Below, piece after piece: positions 32,953 to 40,130 of a stretch of 41,668 bases of DNA (the first letter of the stretch is position 1; the number at the start of each line of letters is the position of its first letter). Location: assembly GCA_902489745.1 (NCBI GenBank), contig CABUBB010000018.1:1-41668 (forward strand). Reading direction: 5' to 3'. Made by a program: the position numbers and the translations under genes. Source of the stretch: Metaruminococcus_A sp003150405 (lineage in GTDB: Bacteria > Bacillota > Clostridia > Oscillospirales > Ruminococcaceae). Below the pieces are notes generated by a model. The model was not told the origin of the DNA. It did not search any database and saw nothing but the letters and a program-made list of their open reading frames with translations.

Positions 32953-33844
32953 GTTTGAATCCTTAAAACCGGGCAAGGATGAAATTATCTCTTTATATAC
33001 CGGAAACGTACAGAAGGTTGAGCGTTTGGATTTACAAAATGGTATGGTGATTTTACCGGATGATGATTTTATCCGGTATCAGGATTGTACGAAAGCAAAG
33101 CAAGCCCCGGAAATATTGGGGTTTCGTCTGCACAAGGGCGTTTATCAGGCGAAGGTTATCGACAACGGCCTTCCCTCTTGGAATACCGTTTACTCGATAG
33201 GCGACAATTATTATGTGATGGTTGGAAACGTAATCACACATGACCGAAAGCCCGTTTATTTTTCGGCAGACAATCTGCGGGAATACTTTAATTTTGTGGA
33301 TGAAACCTTACCGCCTCGTTTGTTCGTCGATATGGATGGAACATTGGCAGTGTTCCAAGCTGTTGACCGTATGGAACGGCTGTATGAAAAAGGATATTTT
33401 TTAGATTTGCCGCCTATCCCCAATGTTGTCCGCGCAATCCAGCAGCTTTATGAGCAGCACAGTTGCGATATATACATTCTTTCGGCAGTCGTGGACAGCC
33501 CCTTTGCAGTCCCGGAGAAAAACGAATGGCTTGACCGCTACCTGCCGGAAATTTCAAAAAGCCGCCGCCTTTTTATTCCGTGTGGTGAAAACAAGGCAGA
33601 ATACGTCCCTTATGGTGTTCGTGAGACCGATGTACTGCTGGATGATTACACCAAAAATCTGTTGGCTTGGCCTGAAAAGGGGGTAAAGCTCTTAAACGGA
33701 ATCAACCACACCAATGGCAGATGGCGGGGCGATTGTTTGGATGCCTCATTGAATCCGGATGAACTGCTGCAACAGCTTGTTTCCTGTTTGCCGGAAAATC
33801 AGGCCGCATTTGCCTACGACACCGGGGACTATGAAATGGAATAG
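32939..33844 (+). CDS. HAD-family 5'(3')-nucleotidase-like protein with N-terminal extension
   Basis: A 301-residue protein. Residues 1-120 form an unassigned domain. From about 127 a HAD hydrolase begins with motif I FVDMDGTLAVF (nucleophile D129, general acid D131), then YILSAVV (motif II region) and the acidic motif VLLDDYTKNLLAW (about 234-247). The spacing and the DDY motif fit the NT5C-type deoxyribonucleotidase group. ATG 32939 lies inside the preceding gene with GGGAGG upstream. A nucleotidase in a transfer operon is unexpected: it might adjust nucleotide pools or hydrolyse a nucleotide signal. Substrate unknown. Confidence 0.75.
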   Translation: MRRSEFESLKPGKDEIISLYTGNVQKVERLDLQNGMVILPDDDFIRYQDCTKAKQAPEILGFRLHKGVYQAKVIDNGLPSWNTVYSIGDNYYVMVGNVITHDRKPVYFSADNLREYFNFVDETLPPRLFVDMDGTLAVFQAVDRMERLYEKGYFLDLPPIPNVVRAIQQLYEQHSCDIYILSAVVDSPFAVPEKNEWLDRYLPEISKSRRLFIPCGENKAEYVPYGVRETDVLLDDYTKNLLAWPEKGVKLLNGINHTNGRWRGDCLDASLNPDELLQQLVSCLPENQAAFAYDTGDYEME

Positions 33845-33854
33845 GAGGCGTAAT

Positions 33855-34277
33855 ATGGCAGAACAGCAAAATACTATCCGAAAAACCTTTGATTTTTCCA
33901 CCGAACAAATGGAGCGGCTTGAAGCAATAAGGGTGGAGCAAAACTGCCCTACCCTTATTTCAACCGTCCGGTATTTAATTTCTTTCTACGAGCGCAACAA
34001 AGGGTTGACCGATACCGTTTTTCACAACCTGAACCTGAACAAAAGGTATTTGAATGAGCTGCGCCGAAACGATTTTTTAATACTTGACCTGCTCAACGCC
34101 CTTTGTATTCATCTGGATATTTCCGCAGTCCCTTCCCATGCAGACGCCCAAAACAGAGGGACGGCATTAAACGATGCAGGCGAAAATTTAAAACAATACC
34201 TGCATGAAATATTCACCCGGAACCGTACAGGTGACGGCGATTTATCGGAGGGCTTTTCGAGTTCGGAATACCCATAA
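33855..34277 (+). CDS. Hypothetical cytosolic protein, last gene of the transfer operon
   Basis: A 140-residue soluble protein with helical character (TFDFSTEQMERLEAIRVEQ, then STVRYLISFYERNKG, then NLNLNKRYLNELRRNDFLILDLLNALC). The opening resembles ribbon-helix-helix proteins weakly, but I do not recognise a family. ATG 33855 follows AGGAGG. It ends just before the hairpin cluster regarded as oriT, so an accessory DNA-binding role is possible. Confidence 0.6.
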   Translation: MAEQQNTIRKTFDFSTEQMERLEAIRVEQNCPTLISTVRYLISFYERNKGLTDTVFHNLNLNKRYLNELRRNDFLILDLLNALCIHLDISAVPSHADAQNRGTALNDAGENLKQYLHEIFTRNRTGDGDLSEGFSSSEYP

Positions 34278-34360
34278 AATACCCATATTTGCGGAAGTTA
34301 AAGGGGAAATCAACCCATAAATCACACAGAATCGGCCTTTTTTCTGCTATCATAAAAACG

Positions 34361-34504
34361 CTAGGCACTGCCTAGACTATCGCTGAAAGTGATAGCGGTT
34401 TTTCTTATGCCCTTTCCGAACTGTCCGCAATCGCGGACAGTTCGGAAATCGGAAAGCGCGGGCTTGCTTATGTAGCCCGCGCAAAAGGCGGCAGTAAAGC
34501 CGCC
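34361..34504 (+). other. oriT: Candidate origin of transfer (oriT): cluster of five inverted repeats
   Basis: A gene-free stretch packed with inverted repeats: CTAGGCA-C-TGCCTAG (34361-34375); an 8-bp stem followed by T5 (34377-34403, terminator-like); a perfect 16-bp stem with AATC loop (34413-34428/34433-34448); a perfect 9-bp GC stem (34456-34464/34474-34482); and GGCGGC/GCCGCC (34487-34492/34499-34504). It lies directly before a MobC-like gene and the relaxase, the usual place for oriT. The nic position cannot be read by eye. Confidence 0.65.
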
Positions 34505-34526
34505 CATTTTTAATAAGGAGGAAGCA

Positions 34527-34769
34527 ATGAATTTATCAGTACGCGGCGTTGAACCATACGCCGTACAAAAAATAGACGAGCTGGCGAAGCGTTCCGGTAT
34601 GTCAAGAAATCTTTATTTAAAAAAATTGATTGAGTCTGCGTCCGTACTCGATGAACTGCGCGAGCAGGAGGAACGGTATGCAAGGCTGGTCGAAATGCTT
34701 GCAGGCGTTATCCGTGAAAATACAACCGCGCTGGAAAAGGTTTCGCAACTTGCGGGTTACGGTCGGTAA
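34527..34769 (+). CDS. MobC-like ribbon-helix-helix relaxosome protein
   Basis: An 80-residue protein with a ribbon-helix-helix pattern: strand NLSVRGV, helix PYAVQKIDELAKRSG, then MSRNLYLKKLIES, followed by a helical tail. Such proteins bind near oriT and help the relaxase open the DNA. ATG 34527 follows AAGGAGGAAG and the relaxase begins 20 bp downstream. Assignment rests on fold pattern and neighbours. Confidence 0.78.
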   Translation: MNLSVRGVEPYAVQKIDELAKRSGMSRNLYLKKLIESASVLDELREQEERYARLVEMLAGVIRENTTALEKVSQLAGYGR

Positions 34770-34789
34770 TCTGCTGAAGGAGGATTATC

Positions 34790-36004
34790 ATGACGCCAAT
34801 TAAAGCCGGAATTGTCCTGCGCACACGGTTTGTTGACAAGCAGCTTGAACAGAGCCGGGGGAAATCCAATACAACAAAGGCCATTGAAACATTTCGTGGG
34901 TACATCGACTATATCAACCGGAATGAGGCGGTGCGAAATACAGCCTTTCAGAAATACAGCCTTTACAATGACTATATGGACAATCCCTTGAAAACCTCCG
35001 GCCTGTTTACTGCCAATAAAGACAGTTTGACGGCAGACGAAAAAGAAGCGTTAAAGCGGGCGTTTGAAACAGCTTATCACAATGACGGTATCATGTGGCA
35101 AACGGTTATCAGTTTTGATAACCGTTTTTTGGTGAAACAGGGGCTTTATGACCCGTTTACCCGTACTGTGAATGAGGACAGGTTACGGGAATGCGCCCGG
35201 AACGCCATGCGGGAATTTCTAAGGTCTGAGGGGATGGAACGCACTGCCGTTTGGAGTGCATCCATCCATTTTAACACAGATAATATCCATATCCACATTG
35301 CGGCGACCGAACCGGTGCCAACCCGAAAATGCTTTGTTTACGAAGGACGGGAGCGCCCGCGCGGGACAATAAAAAGTAAGACATTGAAAGCCATGAAATC
35401 CAAAGCGGCAAATACCTTTTTGGAGCGCGATCACCAATTACTGGACGAGCTGGTGCGGGAACGCATGATTGGTGGTAAAAAAAGTATGGATTCTTTTTCC
35501 GACCCAGTTTTGCGGGAAATGTTTGTAAAAATTTATACGGCGCTTCCGTCTGACAGGCGGCAATGGTTTTACCGTATGAACGGTATCGCTTTTTTGCGGC
35601 CTGAACTGGATAAAATGACACTCTATTATTTAAAAACCTACCGTGCAAAGGAATTTACGGCGTTTCAAAAAACGGTGCTGAAAGAGGCAGAAACCATGCG
35701 GGAGTTATATGGTGAAAACAGCCGTTACCGGGATTACATTGCAACCCGGACAAATGACCTGATGGTTCGGATGGGAAACGCCATCCTTTCGGAAATGCGG
35801 GAGTATTCCAAGCACGATATTTTATACAATCGGATGTATCTGCAACACACCGAAAAAAATCCAGCTTCCAAGTCTCAGTCTTTGGACAATCTGCGCTTGA
35901 ATGCCGCCATGTACGGCCTGCGCCGGAGCTTGGATGCGACGCTGCGACAAAAACGTGAAAACCAAAATGAGTATGAACAAATGATTTACAACATGGAGCA
36001 CTAG
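34790..36004 (+). CDS. MobP2-type relaxase
   Basis: A 404-residue HUH relaxase that would nick oriT and pilot the transferred strand. N-terminal IVLRTRF and FRGYIDYINRNEAVRN contain the Tyr candidates; the middle has SGLFT and MWQTVISFDNRFLV; the metal site is H160 plus H167 and H169 in IHFNTDNIHIHIAATEP, the three-His pattern of the family. The C-terminal half is helical and basic. Length and motif order fit MobP2 relaxases of Firmicute ICEs. ATG 34790 follows AAGGAGGA. No primase or helicase domain is fused. Confidence 0.92.
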   Translation: MTPIKAGIVLRTRFVDKQLEQSRGKSNTTKAIETFRGYIDYINRNEAVRNTAFQKYSLYNDYMDNPLKTSGLFTANKDSLTADEKEALKRAFETAYHNDGIMWQTVISFDNRFLVKQGLYDPFTRTVNEDRLRECARNAMREFLRSEGMERTAVWSASIHFNTDNIHIHIAATEPVPTRKCFVYEGRERPRGTIKSKTLKAMKSKAANTFLERDHQLLDELVRERMIGGKKSMDSFSDPVLREMFVKIYTALPSDRRQWFYRMNGIAFLRPELDKMTLYYLKTYRAKEFTAFQKTVLKEAETMRELYGENSRYRDYIATRTNDLMVRMGNAILSEMREYSKHDILYNRMYLQHTEKNPASKSQSLDNLRLNAAMYGLRRSLDATLRQKRENQNEYEQMIYNMEH

Positions 36005-36019
36005 GAGAATGATTGAAGT

Positions 36020-36241
36020 ATGAAAAGAGAAGATATACGCGAACAGCCCCGCATTGTTTTAAAATGCGGTTTGGTTGGTGTTACCCGTTGTCTTGATAAT
36101 TTGGGACGGGTTGTTATTCCAATGGAATACCGCGAAACGCTCGGAATGGCAACCGGGCAGGAAGTCGAAATCTTTTTGACAACAGAGGGGGTTTATCTGA
36201 AACCCGTAAAAGATACGGACGATAAGCCCAAACATGAATAA
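36020..36241 (+). CDS. AbrB/SpoVT-type swapped-hairpin regulator
   Basis: A 73-residue protein with the AbrB-type signature: GVTRCLDNLGRVVIPMEYRETLGMATGQEVEIFLTTEGVYLKPV, i.e. RxLDxxGRVxIPxxxRxxLG then a basic strand. It binds DNA as a dimer. It is 15 bp after the relaxase with AGGAGAA upstream and is followed by a terminator, so it probably controls the mobilisation operon or the next replication gene. Confidence 0.88.
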   Translation: MKREDIREQPRIVLKCGLVGVTRCLDNLGRVVIPMEYRETLGMATGQEVEIFLTTEGVYLKPVKDTDDKPKHE

Positions 36242-36244
36242 AAT

Positions 36245-36290
36245 AAAAGGCAACCGCCTACCCTACCACAAGTAACGGTTGCCTTTTCTC
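36245..36290 (+). terminator. Terminator of the mobilisation operon
   Basis: Perfect 12-bp stem AAAAGGCAACCG/CGGTTGCCTTTT (36245-36256 and 36276-36287) with a 19-nt loop and terminal T run. Confidence 0.85.
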
Positions 36291-36483
36291 ATAGGTGCTC
36301 ACAGAAGAAAATTCACGGAAAAGCACTCGCGTAAGGAATCTCCGGGGCTTTCTTCATTCGAGCATTTTGCGTTCAGAATCATTTTCATGTCCAGAACCAT
36401 TTTTATTATATTACACTCATTTTTTAAAATCAAGAGCTGCTTGTATTCACAGGCGGCTTTTTCTATTGATAGGAGAATTTTTT
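36291..36483 (+). promoter_or_regulatory. Leader region of repA with possible attenuator
   Basis: 193 bp with no gene. A promoter-like pair TTCATG/TATATT with 17-bp spacing lies before a 10-bp hairpin with two G-T pairs (36435-36444/36449-36458) followed by TTTTTC, i.e. a terminator-like structure 25 bp before the repA start. The arrangement suggests attenuation of the replication gene. Confidence 0.4.
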
Positions 36484-37371
36484 ATGAATCAAAACCATAT
36501 CACTTGCCGGAACGAGTACAAATCTCCGTTTATGATGCTCCCAAGCAGCTTGTTTACCAATCCGCTTTATTCCGGCCTGAGCTGCGGCGCCAAGCTGCTT
36601 TATGCTTACCTGCTTTCCTTGTCCAATTTATCATTACAGAATCATTTGGTCGATAAATCCGGTCGGGCCTATGTGTTCTTCTCGCGGTCACAGGCGCAAA
36701 AGCTGATTGGCTGCGGAGCAAATACGGCAACCAAGCTGTTCCATGAGCTGTCGGCCTGCGGCCTGATTGACGACATCCCGCAGGGGAAAAAGAAGGCGAA
36801 CAAGATATATGTCAAATACCCGGAAGATGTAAAACCGGACAACCAAGCCCGGAAAAAAGCCAAAGCGGAAAAGAAAACCCGCGCGAAAAAAGCGCGGGAA
36901 ATTCTGAAAAAGCTGAATACGTCCATCAAGGTGAAAACTGCTGTTGAGCGTAAGCTGGACGCCCGTATTCAGGAAAAGCGCCGCCAGCTTGCCATCCGTC
37001 AAACAACTGAAATTACCGCAGAAACCATTTCCTCAATTCGTGAGCAGATTGAATACCAGTATTTTATCCAGAATGCGGAAACCTTACATATTACTAGAGA
37101 ATGGGTTGACACCATCGTACTGAGCATGGCAGAAATGGAAACCGCATTTACGACCAAAATTGACGGCTGTATGGTGCCGTGGAATGTTCTTAAAGAATCC
37201 CTGCGTCATTTTGATTCCTCCTACCTTTATACGTTTATCCAGCATTTCCGGCAGAATGTATGCGTCCAAAACATCCGTAACCTGAAAGCGTATTTGAAAA
37301 CAGCGTTATACAACTTTATACAAAAGGCCATTGCGGAAGAACAGGAGTGGGCGTTTTCCGGGCGTCTTTAA
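36484..37371 (+). CDS. repA: RepA_N-type replication initiator
   Basis: A 295-residue initiator-like protein. The N-terminal 110 residues fit the RepA_N winged-helix domain (FMMLPSSLFTNPLYSGLSCGAKLLYAYLLSLSNLS, then AYVFFSRSQAQKLIGCGANTATKLFHELSACGLID). A Lys-rich linker (about 120-150) and a C-terminal helical domain (about 190-290) follow. Such proteins start replication of plasmids and allow excised ICEs to replicate; the ParAB pair in this element fits that idea. ATG 36484 follows AGGAGAA. Upstream in-frame starts run through the leader hairpin and were not used. Confidence 0.85.
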   Translation: MNQNHITCRNEYKSPFMMLPSSLFTNPLYSGLSCGAKLLYAYLLSLSNLSLQNHLVDKSGRAYVFFSRSQAQKLIGCGANTATKLFHELSACGLIDDIPQGKKKANKIYVKYPEDVKPDNQARKKAKAEKKTRAKKAREILKKLNTSIKVKTAVERKLDARIQEKRRQLAIRQTTEITAETISSIREQIEYQYFIQNAETLHITREWVDTIVLSMAEMETAFTTKIDGCMVPWNVLKESLRHFDSSYLYTFIQHFRQNVCVQNIRNLKAYLKTALYNFIQKAIAEEQEWAFSGRL

Positions 37372-37418
37372 AACAATGCGCGGCAGTCTGACTGGTTGTT
37401 CCGCCTGAAAAAAGATAC

Positions 37419-37602
37419 AGCACCGCATTTTTTGGCGGCAACTTGGAACTGCGGGTAAGTGCGCCCATTTTGCGGTGCTTACTTTTTAAGCACAAGATAA
37501 AAAGAAAGATAATATCTCTATCTTGCGATAGGAGATATTATCCATCTTTAGGAATATGGATGGATAACCTACTGATACAAATACAATCCCGTTTGGAAAA
37601 GG
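37419..37602. other. Hairpin-rich segment after repA (candidate replication origin)
   Basis: No credible gene. Inverted repeats: AGCACCGCA/TGCGGTGCT (37419-37427/37471-37479); GTGCTTA/TAAGCAC (37475-37481/37487-37493), competing with the first; and a 15-bp near-contiguous hairpin (37508-37522/37527-37542, one bulged G). The last has AT-rich GATAATATCTC arms. Mutually exclusive hairpins suggest regulation or an origin; RepA_N origins often lie within or near rep, so this is only a candidate. Confidence 0.35.
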
Positions 37603-37621
37603 GCTTAGATTTCTATACAAC

Positions 37622-37652
37622 AAAACCCCTGTCTGAAAAACAGGGGTTTTGT
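37622..37652 (-). terminator. Bidirectional terminator between repA and the minus-strand genes
   Basis: Perfect 11-bp stem AAAACCCCTGT/ACAGGGGTTTT (37622-37632 and 37640-37650) flanked by A and T runs, usable on both strands. It directly abuts the stop of the minus-strand gene at 37653. Confidence 0.85.
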
Positions 37653-37979
37653 TTATGCGTGTTTTTTCAGCCTGTCAATCTCGCCGCTGTGCTGGGTGAC
37701 AACCTCTTTGATAACGTCCACATCAGAGGCTACATCATCGAGTTTGTTTTCGATTTTATCCAGCTTTTCCAGCTTCTTTGCCGTTGTGCTGTGTTGCTCC
37801 AAAACCAACTGAAGTCTTGGCTCAATCGTGTTTTCAAGCCGCAGGTCGGTTTTTTTGGTGCGTTCGTCAATTACATCCAGACGGTTATCGACCTCTTTAA
37901 AATGTTGATTCATTGTTCTATCTATACTGTCTATTTTTTGAATAAGCGTCATTAAAATTTCGTTCAACTCGGAGTCCAT
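37653..37979 (-). CDS. Small coiled-coil protein cotranscribed with the XRE regulator
   Basis: A 108-residue protein that is almost wholly heptad-patterned (LMTLIQKIDSIDRTMNQHFKEVDNRLDVIDERTKK onward) with no cysteine and a basic end. The start (37979) is immediately adjacent to the XRE stop and its AAGGAGGG site lies within the XRE gene, so the two are coupled. It may oligomerise and modulate the regulator; no family is recognised. Confidence 0.7.
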   Translation of the reverse strand: MDSELNEILMTLIQKIDSIDRTMNQHFKEVDNRLDVIDERTKKTDLRLENTIEPRLQLVLEQHSTTAKKLEKLDKIENKLDDVASDVDVIKEVVTQHSGEIDRLKKHA

Positions 37980-38306
37980 TTATTTTCCCTCCTTCTCCAG
38001 TAAATCATCTACAACGTATTCAATGTGGGTAAGTTGCGTTGTAGTCAGCCTTTTGAGTTTTTTCGATAACTCGTTCGTTTTTAAAGCGTTTGGAGTCTCA
38101 CTGAAAAATTCAGGCAATGACAAGTGGAAGTAGTCACAGATATAACAAATGTTTTCAAAAGAGGGTAACGACTGCCTGTTTTCAATTCGACTGATATAAC
38201 CGGGATTTTGTCCTAAATCCAAGCTCATTTCACGAGCAGAAACATCTTTTTCTAACCGTAGTTGAGTTAAACGCTTTAAAAAGAACTCGATTGAATCATC
38301 CAGCAC
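37980..38306 (-). CDS. XRE-family transcriptional regulator
   Basis: A 108-residue repressor-like protein. The helix-turn-helix spans about 13-60 (LTQLRLEKDVSAREMSLDLGQNPGYISRIENRQSLPSFENICYICDYF), followed by a helical tail that may dimerise. The start is GTG 38306 with AAGGAGGG; longer frames extend into the operator. It is divergent from the operon at 38527, and a 10-bp inverted repeat lies between them, so it probably represses that operon and itself. Confidence 0.88.
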   Translation of the reverse strand: MLDDSIEFFLKRLTQLRLEKDVSAREMSLDLGQNPGYISRIENRQSLPSFENICYICDYFHLSLPEFFSETPNALKTNELSKKLKRLTTTQLTHIEYVVDDLLEKEGK

Positions 38307-38366
38307 CGTTATTCCCTCCTTCCTAGTTACTATCATAAACCATTGACTTGCCGCATTTGTGATATT

Positions 38367-38412
38367 TAAAATCATAAATTAATTTGAAATATGATTTTAC
38401 ATGTGATATATT
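38367..38412 (+). promoter_or_regulatory. Operator and promoter in the divergent XRE intergenic region
   Basis: Perfect inverted repeat TAAAATCATA/TATGATTTTA (38367-38376 and 38390-38399). The right arm falls in the spacer of a plus-strand promoter TTGAAA (38384-38389), 17 bp, TATATT (38407-38412). GTGATAT is repeated on both sides (38359 and 38403 regions). Binding by the XRE protein here would block the 38527 operon. Confidence 0.6.
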
Positions 38413-38526
38413 GATAGTATTAGTTGCATCAAACCTCACATTCCCAAAACACTACATCCGCGTGCAGTATTGACAAACGGTATCAGCGTTATACCGGGCT
38501 ATCCGCACGTGAGTAAAGGAGAAAAC

Positions 38527-39084
38527 ATGAACTACCATGAACTGCCGACAAGAAGCGACGAAACCATACAGGCGGTCATAAAGGGATTGGAGCTGCACGG
38601 GGCAGAGCATTGCGCCTTTTTTGACGCCTGTTGTCTGGACAGGCCAACCGATGTGAGGAAAATTGAATTGACGCTCATGAACCTGCTGATGAAAAAAATC
38701 AAAGACGGCGTTGACTTGTTTATCCTAACCAACCCAGATTGGTTTCAACTGCTCGCCGGGCGGGCGATGGTTTTATTGCAGCGAGACTATAACTTCCGCT
38801 TTTTTGTTGTGGTTCCGAACGCCGGTGCTTTATCCAAAATCCCCGCGGAATGGAAGCGGGATTTTGAACAGGTCTGTGACGCCGCAGAATACGTATTTGC
38901 AATGGCCAAAAAGACAGTCAACAAAGTATATTTTGTCGAAGCGTTGGTAAGGTGGTGCGGCTACATCATCCGTTATGCTGACTCCTGCCGGATAAGTACG
39001 ATGAATGAGAATGTAAATAATTTGGGACGGCTGTATGAACGGGAATTTATCAACTTAAAAGGGGGAGAGCTGCATGTCGTTTGA
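38527..39084 (+). CDS. Hypothetical protein, possibly a divergent SLOG/DUF1273-like fold
   Basis: A 185-residue soluble protein. The order HCAFFDACCLDRPTDV, a helix, KDGVDLFILTNPDWFQLLAGRAMVLLQRDY, FRFFVVVPNAGALSKIPAEWKRDFEQVCDAAEYVF recalls SLOG-type nucleotide-binding folds (YpsA/DUF1273), in which a DxFxxGxAxGxD segment is followed by a VxP strand. The glycine-rich loop is not well kept, so the assignment is weak. ATG 38527 follows AAAGGAG. It overlaps the next gene and is controlled by the XRE operator. Confidence 0.5.
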   Translation: MNYHELPTRSDETIQAVIKGLELHGAEHCAFFDACCLDRPTDVRKIELTLMNLLMKKIKDGVDLFILTNPDWFQLLAGRAMVLLQRDYNFRFFVVVPNAGALSKIPAEWKRDFEQVCDAAEYVFAMAKKTVNKVYFVEALVRWCGYIIRYADSCRISTMNENVNNLGRLYEREFINLKGGELHVV

Positions 39085-39328
39085 AGCGTTTGAAAATAAA
39101 ATCGCGCGAATCTTTCAAAAGCTATGCCGGGAAAAACAAGCGTCACTGGAGGAAATACATGCCGCCACGGGCGTTCCCAGAACCATTTTAAAGAGTTTGA
39201 GCAATGGGGTTGTCCCCGGACACATAACCGTCAAGGATTTTGACCGCATTTCCGAATATTTTGATAGCGACGAAATTATTGAATTGATTATGAGGCTGTT
39301 TAAAGGGAACGATGCAGCAAGGGATTAA
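39074..39328 (+). CDS. Small helix-turn-helix protein
   Basis: 84 residues. A predicted HTH lies at about 22-50 (ASLEEIHAATGVPRTILKSLSNG) followed by HITVKDFDRISEYFDSDEIIELIMRLF. It overlaps the preceding gene by 11 bp with GGGGGAGAG as binding site, so they are coupled. It is probably a co-regulator of this operon. Confidence 0.68.
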   Translation: MSFEAFENKIARIFQKLCREKQASLEEIHAATGVPRTILKSLSNGVVPGHITVKDFDRISEYFDSDEIIELIMRLFKGNDAARD

Positions 39329-39390
39329 AAAATGGAAAACGAAGTTGTAAAGAAGAACAACAGCAAAAATTAACTTGTCGGAGGCTTTTT

Positions 39391-39813
39391 ATGGAAGGCG
39401 AACACACAACAAATAACGATTGCATCATCGACGAGCGTTTAAACATCCAAATTCCCGGTGAATTGTGGGAACAGATGGGCAATCCCCAATGGGTGGAGGT
39501 TGACGCGGAAAACGGCTTGCCGGAATATTTTTCAATTCGGATAGCGACCTGCCCGAAGGAAACGCCGGTCGGTTCAGATGGCTCCATCCACTTGGACGAA
39601 ATCTTTGCAGCGGAATACCACCTGTTTGCCGGGATGCGGTTTATTCCCGTTGTTTCCGGGATGGAGAGAAAATTTCTCCTTTTAAACTTGGTACGGCCTT
39701 ACTGTGCGCGCTGCGGAGGTATTGACGGCCTGTTTGACGGCTCCCGAAGCGGTCATACCGTGTATTTCTGTAAAAGCTGTATTCAAGAACTTTCGGAAAT
39801 GATTCAGGAATAA
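39391..39813 (+). CDS. Zinc-ribbon protein of unknown function
   Basis: A 140-residue protein. An AbrB-like opening (CIIDERLNIQIPGELWEQMG) leads to a beta-rich middle and a C-terminal zinc ribbon CARCGG about 15 residues before FCKSC. No family is recognised. ATG 39391 follows CGGAGG. It is the last plus-strand gene before a strong terminator. Confidence 0.62.
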   Translation: MEGEHTTNNDCIIDERLNIQIPGELWEQMGNPQWVEVDAENGLPEYFSIRIATCPKETPVGSDGSIHLDEIFAAEYHLFAGMRFIPVVSGMERKFLLLNLVRPYCARCGGIDGLFDGSRSGHTVYFCKSCIQELSEMIQE

Positions 39814-39856
39814 CAAAAAGGCATGAGATTATTTGATGATCTCATGCCTTTTTGTT
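39812..39856. terminator. Bidirectional terminator
   Basis: An 18-bp perfect stem (39812-39829 and 39839-39856) with a 9-nt loop, bounded by A5 and T5 runs, between converging genes. Confidence 0.88.
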
Positions 39857-39878
39857 ATGTATAATTTCGTATACAGAG

Positions 39879-40043
39879 TTATTTCCTTCTATATCCAAAT
39901 TCCTCAACCAAACGCCAATATTCCTCCTGTTCATCCGCATTGGCTAGGCGTATATGTGGACTCCCGCAGTCCGGGCAGTTCTCCGGTTCACTGATCCGTT
40001 CAAACAGGAATTTGCACCGTTCACAGGTATAGACATTTGACAC
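39879..40043 (-). CDS. 54-residue zinc-ribbon protein
   Basis: A small frame from GTG 40043 with GAGGAG upstream. It has two CxxC pairs (CERC at 7-10 and CPDC at 23-26) as in rubredoxin-like or zinc-ribbon proteins, followed by an acidic helix (NADEQEEYWRLVEEFGYRR). Its start is 3 bp after the stop of a 19-codon ORF, so it may be translationally coupled. Function unknown. Confidence 0.6.
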   Translation of the reverse strand: MSNVYTCERCKFLFERISEPENCPDCGSPHIRLANADEQEEYWRLVEEFGYRRK

Positions 40044-40046
40044 GTT

Positions 40047-40106
40047 TTAAAGCTCCTCTCCGCTTTGATATTCTAAAAATACATGGTAATAAGCCTTTGC
40101 GTTCAT
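40047..40106 (-). CDS. 19-codon ORF coupled to the zinc-ribbon gene
   Basis: ATG 40106 preceded by AGAGGAAAT encodes a 19-residue peptide (MNAKAYYHVFLEYQSGEEL) whose stop lies just before the zinc-ribbon start. It could be a leader or the N-terminal part of a once longer gene. Confidence 0.3.
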   Translation of the reverse strand: MNAKAYYHVFLEYQSGEEL

Positions 40107-40130
40107 ATTTCCTCTACTTTCAATTTTAGC

